Assembly (NCBI GenBank): GCA_004431415.1
Contig: QPMI01000477.1
Location: 558,001-622,000, forward strand
DNA: 64,000 bases
From: Cyanophora paradoxa
Lineage: Eukaryota > Glaucocystophyceae > Cyanophorales > Cyanophoraceae
Direction: 5' to 3'
Below, one piece after another: positions 23,763-36,078 of the stretch (within the stretch, counting starts at the first letter, position 1; every line of letters starts with the position of its first letter). The notes under the pieces were generated by a model that saw only the letters and a list, made by a program, of their open reading frames with translations, did no database searches and was not told the origin of the DNA. The position numbers and the translations under genes are program-made.

Positions 23763-25220
23763 ATGGCGCCCTCGTCGCGCGACATCCGCATGCGGCGGCT
23801 GCTCCGGAGCTGCGAGAGGCAGGCATTCAGCGACCTGAACTCGCTCGACGAGGACGAGGTCCACCTGCTGCTGAAGGTCCGCGCAGCGCCCCGGACCCCG
23901 CGCGAGCCCGACACCGGCCGCAGTACATCGCAACGGTCAAGGGCATGATCGCGGAGTCCAAGCAGGAGGGCGCAGCGTGAGCCGGCCGCCGCTCGCCGTG
24001 TGAACTCGCTTCGCTTACAGCGGGGCGCAGGTCGGTGGAGCCGGGGCGCTTGGACGAGTGGGAGTCGGAGTTGGAGATCATTGACAAGCGCACGCGCTCG
24101 CTCGAGGAGCTCGTCGTGAGCTTCCAGGTGCGCGGCGGCTTTCGGGCGCGCGGCGCGGCCATCACTGCTCACACGCGCGCCAGAGGAGCCAGGAGCGCGC
24201 GGCAGCAGCCGCGGCGGAGGCGGCGGCAACGGAGGAATCGCACGAGCCGTCGGAAGCGCAGCCGGCGGCGGAGCTTGGGCACCCAAAGAAGGCGACGGCG
24301 GCGGCGGCGCCCACGAGCCCGCAGCGGGGCCCCGTGAAGCACCCAGAGTCCCACCCGGAAGCGAAGGGAGACGGGCTCAGGCACAGGAAAGGCGGCGGGG
24401 CGGCGGCTGCGGCGGCGAAGCCGGCGACGCCGGCGAAGGCGCCTGCGCCGGCCGCGGCGGCGTCGGGTTCGTCGGGCCCGGCCGCGGGGCGGCAGCCAAG
24501 GCGGGCGGCGTTGCGGCGAAGGCGGCGGGCGCGGGCGGCGGCCGGTCCGCCGAAGAGGTGCGCTCCGGGCGGCCGGCCCGCTGCTCGCGCGAGCGCCGAC
24601 GCTGGAACTGATCCGCCGCGCCTCTCGACAGATGATCGCGGTGCACCGGGGCCAGCACGAGGCGCTCACGGACGAGCTCCTCGGCTTCGCATCGACGCTC
24701 AAGCAGCAGTTCCTCGCCATGGGCTCCACCGTCCGCTCCGACTCCAAGGCCCGCGCGCCGTACCCCCCCCCCCTCCCCCCATCTTCTCACAGGGCTTCTT
24801 TCGCAGGTGCTGGACGATATGGGGACGCGCCTGGAGGGCAACACGTCGAAGCTCACTGCCGAGAACAAGTGCGCCCTCGTACCCCTCAACCCTTAGCACC
24901 CTTGTACCCCGGGGGCCTCTCGCTCTCCCTCCGCGACAACCTGCCGGGCCTCCCCTACCCCCTCCGGGCCCCGTACCGGGCCCCCCCTATAGCTACCCCC
25001 TCTGGGGCCCTGCCGGGCCTTTCGCCCCCCTCCGGGGCCCTTTCGGCAGCCGGGCCGGCCGCCCTCTGACGGCGGGGCGGTGCGGGGCAGGCGGCTGGTG
25101 GCGCACACGCGGCGGACGCTCTCGTCGACGCTGCTGGCGTGGATGCTCATGGCGCTCGTCTGCGCACTCTTCTTCGCTGTCTACGCCGTCCTCCGCTTCG
25201 GGCCCGCCCGCCGCCGCTAG
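23763..25220 (+). CDS. USE1: USE1-like Q-SNARE
   Basis: USE1 is the ER SNARE for Golgi-to-ER retrograde vesicle fusion. Exon 1 (23763-23876) reads MRRLLRSCERQAF, matching the RLLxRCE start of USE1. Exon 2 (23924-23976) has TVKGMIAESKQ. Exon 3 (24031-24127) is acidic-helical (DEWESELEIIDKRTRSLEEL). A long Ala/Pro/Lys-rich linker starts at 24184. The SNARE helix is split over exons: LTDELLGFASTLKQQFL, then VLDDMGTRLEGNTSKLTAEN, then VAHTRRTLSSTLLAW. A C-terminal membrane anchor (MLMALVCALFFAVYAVLRF) ends in a basic GPARRR tail at TAG 25218-25220. Introns use GTCCGC, GTGAGC, GTGCGC and GTACCC donors. The Ala-rich linker is longer than in animal USE1; its splice junction near 24560-24630 is uncertain. 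Confidence 0.82.
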
Positions 25221-27239
25221 CCTTTGTGGCCTCCGCCCCGGGGCAAGCCCCGCCCCGCCCCGCCCGGCCGCGGCCTGCCCGCGCTCGCGCGCGCCCTGCC
25301 TCCGAGGCTCCCTTAAGCTTATGATACTTGGAATTCTTGGAAGTGTGAGAGAATGTACGTAGAACTAGTATCGTTGCGGGGTTTGCAGCTGGACGTTGCG
25401 CGTGGGCTCGCCGCCGCGGCCTCTCATTGGAAGACGGACCCATGGCCAGAAGCTCGAGGCGACCGCCGGCCAGTGTGAAATCAAAGACGTACCGTACGAT
25501 ACGTTCAACTTTCGAATTCCGATTTTGTTGTCGTCCTGCCAAGCTGTCGACGCCCACGTACGGACCCAAGGGCCTCTCCAGGCCTAGACTCTCTGTCGAA
25601 TTCTCCGAGCTAATTATAAGGCCGGCCTAAGCCTTGAAGACCCGACGCCCGGCGCCTTGGAGACCCGGGGGGGGCCCACAGGCTAAAGCTAGCGCTACAG
25701 GCTACAGCCTACAGGCTACAGCCTACAGGCTACAGGCCCCCAACCTTGACGGGGCACTGGGCACAATTTCCCCCAAATTCCTCCAATTGCAATTTGCAAG
25801 GCCGATACATTTCGATTTATGCACAGGCGAATTTCGCATTCATGGCCCCGGCCCGGCCCAAAGCTGATTGGCCCAGTGAAATGAAAGCTCGATGATATCG
25901 ATTGTCTCGGCCGGATCTCAGCCGTGCACAGGAGTGGTAGAAAATAGATCGGGCCACGCGCCAAAAAGCGTCACCGACCGGGGGAAATCCTTTCCGTCAC
26001 AGTCCGGCCGTCAGATCGCCAGATCATCGGATGATCGCGATCGGCTGCAGCCTGCAGCTGCCAGCCTGTGCCAGGCTGGGGATTCAGTGTGGGGAATCAT
26101 CCGATGATCCGCCGCCGATAATCGGAAATTAAATGCCATATGCTGCGATGATATGCATGATGATCCGATGATCATCGAATCGGCCTGCCGGCGCCACTGG
26201 CTGCCGCAGTGCCAGTGCTGCGGCACTGCTGCCACGGCGCTAGCAGTGCTGAGTCACTGCTGACTCACTGCTGAGCTGAGCGCTGGCCATGGCCTCAGTT
26301 GGCCTGCCAGTCTGACCGACTCGGCGTCGAGTCGGCGATCGGCGAGTCGACGGCGCGACTCGGCCAGAGTCGGCGACAGTACACTGTACAGTGTACACTG
26401 AGTCACTGAGTCACATCATCGACTCACATAGCCGCATGCCATGATGAGCGTGCCACGGGCCACGGCGCGCGGTTATACTATGATAGCCTAGTAGGCTCGG
26501 CGGCTAGCGCGCGCTGATCGTGAGCACTGAGCTGCAGCAGCGCTAGCTCAGCTTAGCTGGCCCAGGCTGCAGCTGGTGATCATGATCATGAGCGGCGGTG
26601 AGCGCAGCCGCCACCGCCGCGCAGTGATATATCGGTCATGATTATGAGCACTGCAGCTGCAGCTAAGGCTGGTTGAGCACGCGCTGCACGGGCCTGCCAA
26701 GCTGCAATCTGTCGACGTCACAGTGTATTCGAATTCGTATATACGTACACATTTAGCACGCTATAGCGTATCGTATATATATGCGAGCGCGCTATAGCTA
26801 GCTATAGCTATAGCACGGGCACGGACCAGCGGGCCGGGCAGCTGTATACGTTGCGCATGCTAGCTCATGATCATGATCATCAAATGCAATCGCGACCAAC
26901 ACGATCGATTTCATGATCATGATCGGCTAACATGCATTTGTAGGCGTGTGAAGCCTGCAGCTGCAGCGCTAGCTGTTCGAACGCGTTTGAATTCGCATAC
27001 GCGCGTTGCTACATGCCTACAGTTCGCGATATCGGTCGGCCTGCTACATATACAGCTGTGCATACTGCAGCTGCAATCGGCAGGATCCGGATTTGGTGCG
27101 CTTGCAATTGCGCATGCCGCAGTGCCCTGCGCGTGCCCATATGTACTACGGTACATATAGAAGCATGTACTACGTATACGGGACATGCATAATGCGTAAT
27201 GCGTATGCATCTTACGTGTATACGTTTCGTTTCCCAGCT
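25221..27239. other. Gene-free, short-palindrome-rich region
   Basis: About 2 kb without a convincing exon. It contains a short tandem CTACAGGCTACAGC array at 25690-25740 and, from about 26030 to 27100, a very high density of self-complementary words: GATCATGATCATG, AGCTAGCTATAGCTATAGC, GCAGCTGCAG, GCGCGC, TACACTGTACAGTGTACA. No ORF, tRNA or terminal repeat pattern is recognised. Confidence 0.6.
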
Positions 27240-30200
27240 GCAGCTAGCTCTGGAGGGAACCCGAGCTGGAAATCGCCATTGCTTTCAACCTGCACAGGAA
27301 CGGCGTTGCACAGCTCCGACAGCTCCTCGCATTTTCGAGTACCTATGAGATTCTCCATAAAAAGATTACATATATCGATCCGCTCAAGCTTGCCGCAGGT
27401 TGGCAACAAGCATATGGCAGCGGTCTTTGAATCCGAAATGGTCCTCGGGAGCGAAGCAACCATCGAGCTTTGGGTGCTTTCAATTGAGTACCCACGTATA
27501 CCGGGCATTTTCATTTAAATTTATATTGCCTGCTGGAGCCAGGCCCTGAGGGGGTCTAGATCTTGAACTTTCCACGGGCGCCGGCCGTCCGACGGTCTGA
27601 CATGCAGGGCGCTCCGGATCCCCCGAGCCCCCTGAATATTAATCTCGCAAAAACAAAAACCCTCCTCCCCCTCCCTCCTCCCCCACTCCTCCCCCCGGGC
27701 CCCGGCCCGGCGGCCCCGGGGCCCCTGCCCTTCGATTAATTCCCCTCGCCCCCCCCTCCCTCCCCCTCCCCCCTCCCCCCCCCCCCCCCCCCCCCTCTTG
27801 CTCTTTCATGTAAAGGCCTCTCTCATGCAAAGGCTCGAGACTGATCCCACGATCGGTTCGATTTCGCGCACAGATCCGGCCCGAATATGAAATCGGCAAT
27901 CGCGAGGGCATCGATATCAGAACTAGCGCTGGCGGCCTGCTTCCTGTTTTGCAGCTCCACGCACGATCGGAGTCCCTGCTTATACAAGGTTAGCGCTCAA
28001 TCTCTCGAATATGAATATCAATTATGCATATGGTCATACGCAGCATGACATGATCCGATTTCGCTTTCATCTGCAGCGTCGAACTCGTCTTTTCTCTCCG
28101 TGTTCCGCAGAGGGGAGTCCGTCCAAACGGGCGGCATTATGCGAGCATCAAATGCAGCACGGGCACTGCTGCCCTTATCGGCGTGGACGCACGTTGCCTT
28201 CACAATCAGGTCTAGAAAGACCTCGAGCTCGGCAGAAACGTATAATCGCAGGCTGGTCATAAAGGCGATCGTGAACGGAGCCCCTTTCGGAGAGACATCT
28301 TTACCTCTTACCGGCCATGAGCCTCCAACTGTGCGCCTCAATAACAGTTCATCAAACATATGCATCTCAATCTCATATGAGTTCCACGCATGATTATTAG
28401 ATTCTAGACGGTCCGGTGGTGCTGACTACCTTTACAATTGGATGTATGAAACAGGTACGTATACTATATAGCTAGGACTGGGTTTAACTCGATGCATATA
28501 CATCAAGTTCGAAAATTTGATGATATCGATCATGATCGATCGCGACTCGTTTCGTTCAGCTCCGTGTATGGAATCTGTTCCGTTCGGCAGCAGACGTGGA
28601 GTCATCTTTGCGCGTTCGGTATCTGCCTTCTTGCCTGCCTCGCGAGCTTCTGTTCTTCCGTGCGCATGCGCCCCAGATTTCCTCGCTCCAAATTTCAATT
28701 AAACATCAATCGCGATGCAGTTCCCCTCGACGACCAGCAAGAGGGACCGCGGCCGGCTGCGGGGGGAGCGGCAGCAGATCTAGAGGCTGCGGTCATCCAC
28801 GCTTTCGGGTCCCTATACGCAACCGTTCGGCTCTTGGCAAACGCATCGTTCGAGTCGGAGCCGGAAGCCTGCTCGGAGTTTATCGATGCGAGCTGCGGCT
28901 GCACGGACGGACTCGGATTCGGAGAACAAAACAGTCCGCTATCGGCAACCGGAGCTGCAGACCTAGACGCCGATGTCAATCGCGAGAAGCGGGCAGGGTT
29001 CCGAGCGATGGGAGGGTGTGGATATCTGCGCCCCGAGGGTAAAATCGAGGTACGTACGCGTGTACGCAGTACACGCGCTCGCTCTTACACGTGCGCGCGC
29101 GCATTTAAATATTGCTCATCGTATTAAATTTAAATTCTGCAGCTCGAGTCAATCGCTCCTGTGCCTGATGAGATTTTATGGGGGCCCGAGCAAAACCGAA
29201 CCTACGAACTCTGGGTGAGCCGAATGGATTTTAAACGCATCATCATCAATACGAAAATATTGACAAGCACGTGCGCGTGCGAATACCGGTAGATGAGAAG
29301 CACCTACGCAACGTATGGAATGTACACAGTATCGTATCTGAAACCTCCAGACTTCAATTTCTTCCAGTTCTTCGATTCGTGGAGCGAAGAGTCATGCATG
29401 CTCTGTTTATATCGTGCGCGCGTTGAATCAGACCCAAAGCGTCTTGCGATCTTGCGAAACGTCATCGCTAATGCACTCCTGTGTTTGAGTAGCCACGCTA
29501 CCAGATTGGGAGCAGCTGGCCCTGCAGAATTTGAATGCGTCCCATGCGGTTGTCTCGTCGTTCTATCTTCAGTGGATTGACGGATCGGGCTCGAAAGTCG
29601 TCGTCGAAATGCGCGGATCCGAAGGCCGGTCTTTCTCCCTTGCATCCATGTCTTTCTGGGCGCATTACTCGTTTTCACTCGCGACTGAGGCCGAAACCGG
29701 CCGGGCATTCGTTACAATCCACGTCAACGGCACACTGTTTGCAGAGGGCTTCCCGTCTCGGCCTGGGTTCCTTGCCCCTACCTCGTCTGCTGCTGCATAT
29801 CAGTCGCCAGCTTTTGAAAGCGGGCGCTTGCGGATGCGCATTCACCTGGAACGGCGTATTTTGCATCGCTCTCCAGTGCACATGCCGGAGCGTGATGACT
29901 CGCAGGGCGTGTTGGCGTTCATTCTCGGGCGCCAGGTTCGGCCTTCTCATTCAGAATGTGCATAATCATGGATTTAATTTATAGTCAGGACTGACGTCTG
30001 CCGATCAGTTCAGAATCTGGACCGCTGTTAACACCAGTGTCCAATCCACCTTCCGCGTGCGGTACAGCTCCACCTGTTTGCCATCTGCGTTGCTCTTCTA
30101 CCGTGCGCAACTGTTGCGAATTATTACAAATTAATACAGTGTTACTTGCAATTGGTGCTTAATATTAATATTTGCACACTTAAGCTTGCCTGTGAACAGT

Positions 30201-33200
30201 GCCGCTCGACGAGGGTCCGGCTGGGAGCGCGCCTTCATTCGGCGGCGTCGCGGAGTTTGGAAGAATGGCAATCGCATTCTGGTATAAGTGGCAGTTGGGC
30301 GGAACCAAGACCGGTGTGTATGAGGCCGATGCGGCGAGCTGCCTGGACCTCCCCAGGAGTCGCCCCTGCCAAGAGAAAGTGCAATCGAACACAACGCCTT
30401 TTCCTGGTAGCGAATCGAATAGAATCCGTGGCTCGGAAAACTCTAATGTCCTGCAGGTCGTTGCGCGAATTTCGCCATGGAGGCAGATTACAACGAGCCA
30501 TATTCGGGGTTGGGATTCAACGTTCGATTTTTCTTAAGCTTTATGCTAACTTCTTCTTTCGTTCTCTGATTTCATATTATGCTTGAAATCAGATTGAGAC
30601 GAGCCCCAATAGTCTGCCGCGAGAGCTAATTTGGAGCCAGTTGCATGACGTTACCTACGAATTTTGGGTTCAATCGCGTATATATGCGCGATTCTTAGAA
30701 ATACTACTGATTTTGGATTCGCGTCTCTGCAGTACCGGACAACGCTTCCCGACTGGATCTATGCGCAAGATATGGGCTGGAGCGATGTCGTTCCGCTAAA
30801 CGTGCACACACCATTCTCAGAAGCCTACAAGCTTCAGATCAGGCGTACGTATACGCGCTGGCGCACACCTCGCGATCGAGCTACTTACTTGGCCGACGTG
30901 ACGCGAAATCCCAGTTCTTTGCGGGTACGGGATGATGGTCGTACACATCGAGTACAGAGAAAGCTCCCGTGGAAGGGACGCCAACATCGTCGTGTCCGGC
31001 GACCGTCCTCTGCCCTCTGGCTCGGCCAAATACTGGACGCACTATTCTGTGGCCTTCTCGACGGATCGCGAGACAAACAAAGCTTTTCTCCGAGTTCTGG
31101 TCAACGGATCGGTGGTGGGCGAGGGTTATGTGACGCCGGGCGCCGGCGTCTTTGCGAACTGGCGGCCCGTCGAGGGCCTCACGCCCCAGCCGCGCGAGGA
31201 CAGCTTTTACAGCCCGACGCCGCCCGCCTCTTCGCCGGGTCTCGACGTGCGGCTGCAGTTGACATTGGCGTCGGGGATTCTGCGCAGAACGCGCCTACTT
31301 CGTTCCAGCATAAAACAGGCCAGTATGATGATATTTATGCGAAAAGCATGAAGTCAGTTTCTCACGTCTTTCTGTAATTCCTGTCACCCTCGCTCGGCAG
31401 GTGAGGGTTTGGAACAAAGCGAGAAATGCTGCATCTGTCTCAAGCACGGCCCACTTGCGCTTCAACACTGCCTGTCTCCCTGCGGAGCTCCTGTTTTACC
31501 GTGCGCAACCTGTAATTAAGAATTCGAACGATATCGGATTACATGCTGCCAGTTGCGCTCGACGACGCCAACACGACCGTCGCGGATGCTGGACCTCGCT
31601 CAATCCCACTGAGTACATCCAGCTCCAAACCGACTGTCGTAGCTGACGCCGCCGCGTGTGCCGGTATGGAGACAGAGTGCTGCGCGCCAAAGCCTCTAGG
31701 TTCGAATTCGCTTCTGGGACAATCCGATGATCCGAGCCTTTTTAATTTATATTGGTATTTACTGTAAGTCGCATGCGCGCAGCCGTCTTTCGATGCCCCG
31801 TCGTGTGGAGCGCCTCATCACCCAGCGGGCTAGCCCCAGCTGCATTCTCGAGCTCGACTCTGGAATCGCCCGGGACAAGCTGCAACCGTTTCGTAGGTGC
31901 ATCGCCGATTATTCCTGGAGTCGGCCTTCGAGACTTTTTCTCGGTGAGAGCTCGCGATCGGCTCAACATTAGCTTCTTTAATTTGTTTTTTCCCGACACG
32001 GCTGCAATTCCAAACCTGCCTTTTTGTAGGGACTGGCACCAAGTGAGAAGCTTCTGACCGAGATTTACGGCGCACGTGCGCCAGCCAGCTGCTCAACGGA
32101 GGAGAGAGCAGTGCCGGAGAACTCCTTCCTTTCGCTTGCGATTGGAAACAAGCTCGATCCGGAGCCACCTGTAAATATATATGGGGAGCACGCACGTGTT
32201 ATGCAAATATCAGGGCTCGCCGTAGAGCCCCTTCGAACCTGGTGCGTTATCTTTAGATATAGAATATTAATGATTTCAGAGATAGGTTAAAGTTGGAATC
32301 AGGCGTACGAGCCGCGAGCGCAGGGACAGCATAGCGCTGGGCATTCGCTGGAGTCTGGATAAATTTGCTCGTCGTTTGGACGATCCCCAACTTCAGGCGA
32401 CGCTGCCGTGGTCCCGGGCACTTTTCCTGGACTCGGGCGACTTGCGAGGAGGGGTCGCGCCCTACGGTGCGAACGTCTCGATCGCGATCACGACCTGGCA
32501 GCCAAGGGAACCGCCGTTTCCAAGTGCGGAGCTCGATCCAGCATGCAATGCAATCATTCGGGAGAGACCCTCCCTTGACATTATGTGCTACACGCAATCC
32601 ATCACCTCTATCGCCGCTCTCACAGTGTTCATCTCTGGCGCTGCGCTGCGAACCAGCGATCAGCTTCTGGAAAACGTTTCGAATTCGTCATACCGTGTCA
32701 GCAACGTCAACGGAATGGTTATGTGGCTTCCGGTAGCGCGAAAAGCTATCCCGATAGCAGCGGATCCGAACACGCGGAAGGATCCGATTGTACCAATTGC
32801 AGGGAACCCGTCCCCGAATTCGAAGACAAGCCCCAACATCGTCGGAGTCACAGTCGGTGCAGTTTCGACTGTCGCGGTCGCGCTTGTTCTGTTCTTCGGC
32901 GTCTATATGCGCAACCGCTCGTACAAACGAAGGCGAGTCGATCTCGAAGAGCAGGCTGGCGCCAGAGCGCAATCGGTTCCTCCAGTGCACGCGGAATACG
33001 AAGATTTATGCGAATCCAACTCCAATCCCGCACAGCCGCTCCTTTCTGCACAGATTGCACATCCAATCTATGTCAACGAGTTCGAGGTGCGCATGCGTTC
33101 AGGCGCTATTGATTGTTGTAAAATAAATTTATACTGGAAAAATCTCGCATGCAGATGGTGGAGTGCGATACTGACGATCAATTGTTCGAGCTTGAATCCA

Positions 33201-34975
33201 CCAGGCAGCTTCTCCAATCGAGATATGCATATGCCAACGACGACTTGGAGCGTGTGACGGATGCAACCGATGACTTGGAAAATCTCATCTTAAGATTGCA
33301 AATGCTACCTGCAGACCTTGCAGAAGCTTGTGCGAAGCGAAATCGAGTTTTGGGCAAGGGAAATTTTGGGGAAGGTTCGGTCGCGTTCGAATTTGGATTG
33401 ATATTGGATCCTTTGAGTTCAGATCCGGATTGGATCTTCCTGACTCTGCTTCGAAACAGTTTTGGAAGTTGTCGTTCCGAAAGGTCAGGCGTCTTGGCTC
33501 CCAGAAGGCGGCGGCTCTGGTCCTGGAACCCTTCGTCGCGCTTTGAAACGAGTCATTTTATCAATCGAAAATTTACGGAATGTTCAGAATGAAGTTCGCG
33601 GGGCGAAACTGCAAAGCGTAAGTGCTATATATTGAAGAAAAACAAGCTCAGCTGATTGTTTTGAGCTGGACAAGAAATGCTGGCACGAGAACATTCTTCC
33701 TGTGGAAGCGATTTTTCGAGATCAGAGCTACGCATACATAGGTCTGCCCACGCAACTTTCATAAGTATCCGCAAGTAATCGCTCTTAAATTCGGAAATCA
33801 TATCCACACTTTTCGCGCAGTTTTTCCAAAAGCATCCAAGTCGCTGGAGAGTATATTGACGGAAACGAAGCTGAAGGAAAAAACAGTCCTTTCCTATGCG
33901 ACCCAGATTGCAAAAGGTGTGCAGGTGTTTGCTGTAGATTCTAGAATCCCATGCGCATTCATGCAAGCATGAGCAGGCATGAGATATCTTCATTCGAAGG
34001 GAATCGCTCATCGCGACTTGAAACCTCCAAACGTGCTCCTTTTCCATGGCGCCGGCCGCCAAACAATGTCGAGTGTCGAAAAATGGCTGGTTTGTTTGAG
34101 CGACTTCGGTGCGTCTGGAATGATGTTTCGTAATGCCAGCTTTCACTGATGCCCTGCATTGCGCCAGGCATTGCGCGTCATGCAGGAACTGCCACGGGAA
34201 TGTTCGGAACAGAGTGAGCTGCGCTGGATAGCGAATTTGATCGAAATTGCTTTTTTAGAGTGCACGCCATCTCCGACGTTGACAGTATATTTTATTGCTC
34301 GTAGCATGTACCTGCCGCCGGACGGAGATGCGAAATTCCCCTGCTCGTGCGATGGAGATTGCAATGTGTCTCATTCTGCGTGTGGAAAGCACATGGTGTT
34401 GAGCGAACGGCTGCTCAAAGCAGACGTAAGTATCATTGATCGTAAATAGTAGACACTGATCGCGGAAATATTTGTAATAAGTACGACAGGTCTGGGCTTT
34501 CGGACTCATCGTCGTACAAATGGCGACTGGTCCGCCCACATTTTATTCGTAGAATTGATATATATTGAGCCTTCTTGGGCTGAGAAAATTAAACGAAACA
34601 GGAATAGCCCCGCACGCACGGCAGGCTACGCTTTATGACAGAATTGACCTGCTTAGCCCACCATTCGCCCCAGGTGTGCTCAAAAATTACATACATATTT
34701 ATCGTCGCGAGAGAGTTCGAATTCCGCAACAAATTGTGAAATGATTTTATGCAGGCGTTTCTGAGAGGGTCCCAACACCAGTGATCGGAATCGTCAGCAA
34801 GTGTCTCTCGTCGGAACCTCGAGACCGGCCTTGCTTCGAGTGCGCGTGTTCATATGCATGCCCTTATAAACTAAAAGCTCAGTGGCTGGAGTCCTTACTC
34901 TGCTTTCTATTCAGGCAAATTCATTTGATGTTCCAGCTGGCTATTGAAGGCCTGGATAGGCAATCGTCCTAAACG
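27240..34975 (+). CDS. LamG-repeat transmembrane receptor protein kinase
   Basis: Multi-exon gene; start uncertain. Three LamG/ConA-like domains are each built from three exon types: a start strand (TIELWV near 27460, TYELWV near 29210, TYEFWV near 30655), a middle exon (LSAWTHVAFTIRS near 28190, FWAHYSFSLATEAETG near 29660, YWTHYSVAFSTDRETN near 31040, each followed by VNG) and a closing exon (RVWNLFRSAADVESSLRVRY near 28565, FRIWTAVNTSVQSTFRVRY near 30010, RVWNKARNAASVSS near 31405), each ending CLP.ELLFYRA. A single membrane helix (GAVSTVAVALVLFFGVYM, about 32855-32910) is followed by RNRSYKRRR. The kinase has glycine loop GKGNFG (about 33350), LSYATQIAKG / MRYLHSKGIAHRDLKPPN (about 33890 and 33980-34030), LSDFGASG (about 34097), VWAFGLIVVQMATG (about 34491) and KCLSSEPRDRP (about 34800). 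HRDLK and DFG are intact, so it is probably an active Ser/Thr (TKL-like) kinase sensing a surface ligand. Confidence 0.72.
27640..27800. repeat. Homopyrimidine C-rich tract
   Basis: About 160 bp almost entirely C with scattered T, ending in a run of about 24 C at 27771-27794. It lies inside the receptor-kinase gene span, probably in an intron. The minus strand could form G-quadruplexes. Confidence 0.8.
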
Positions 34976-36078
34976 CGCATGCAAATGTAGCTGCCTGAGT
35001 AAATTTCTGAGCTTGAATGTAAACAGAGCATAAGGTAACAGAGCTCCGATATCGATGATCATGATGCGTCATGATCGAAGTCGATAGCTTGTGTCATGCG
35101 TCATGATCGAAGTCGATCGCCTGCGTTCCCGATCGCAATCTATCCGATGAGGCCGAACCGCACGCGACGAGCTCGAGGTCCGACGGGCTCCGCTCCGGGG
35201 ATCCGCCGCGGCAGCGGCTGCGCGGGCGACAGAGCGCAGCCGCTCCACTGCCTCCACCCGCCCCAGCCGCTCCTCCATGTGCGCCATGGCTAGCGCCTTC
35301 CTAGACTCTTTTGCAGGCGGAGATCAATTTTTATTAGAGGCGCGCGTCAGGCTGGGGATCAGCGTCGGCTGCCCGCAGCAGGATGCCGCAGTGCTGATAC
35401 GCGCCCCGCGTCCCGCCTCCACCTGCCGTCAGATTAGATTAGATCAGATCAGATCTGATCTGATCTGAGCGGATCTCGCCCCACCAGGGTCCAGCTCCGC
35501 CGCCCGCTCGAAGCTCGCCGCTAGCGCTAGCGCCAGCTAGACTCTGAGAACAGCGTGTCGAGTTCAAATCTGGAGCGTAAATGAAGGGCGGGGCGGATGT
35601 AGCAAGGCGAAGCCAAGCTAGTCAGGGACGGAGGCCAAGTCAGGCGGGGAGAGGGGGGGAGGAGGAGGAGCCACCTTCTCCCTGCCCGCAGCACGGGGGG
35701 AGAGGGGGGGAGGAGGAGGAGTTCGGTTAGGCCTGCTGCTCCACGCGTGGCTGGCAAATCAAAGTGGCACTGCGCATGCGGCACGCTCGATCTCCATATA
35801 CGCGCAACTATTGCTGCTACCAGCTAGAAAGGGGACTCCGGGAATTAAGAGGAGAACCGGTACCTGGATCGAGAAGGGCGCCGGCGCCGGCGCCGGCGCC
35901 CCCGCGGCCGGCCAGCCCCTAATATTAATTAATTATATACAATAATAACCTTTTTGGATTATAATTAAACTCCTCTAGCTCGGCCTCCTATATAGAGATC
36001 TCGGCTCTAGCTATAGCAGGATCTCGATCTATAGCTAGCTATAGATCTGATCGCCTTTTCTAGCTGCGGGAGCTGAAA
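34976..36078. other. Intergenic, repeats only
   Basis: No convincing gene. Contains a direct repeat GCGTCATGATCGAAGTCGAT (near 35065 and 35097), a GATCT/GATCA palindromic run at 35430-35470, a duplicated GGGGGGAGAGGGGGGGAGGAG block near 35650 and 35695, and AT-rich palindromes at 35920-36060. A 72-codon minus ORF (35069-35287, MAHMEERLG) is possible but unsupported. Confidence 0.5.

Noticed and set aside
27887-27990. Signal-peptide exon (MKSAIARASISELALAACFL) as the start of the receptor kinase
   Set aside because: A LamG start strand (SEATIELWV) lies upstream at about 27460 and the phase of this exon does not join cleanly to the next; kept only as a possibility.
35069-35287. 72-codon minus-strand ORF
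   Set aside because: Low-complexity Ala/Arg-rich frame without homology or context.
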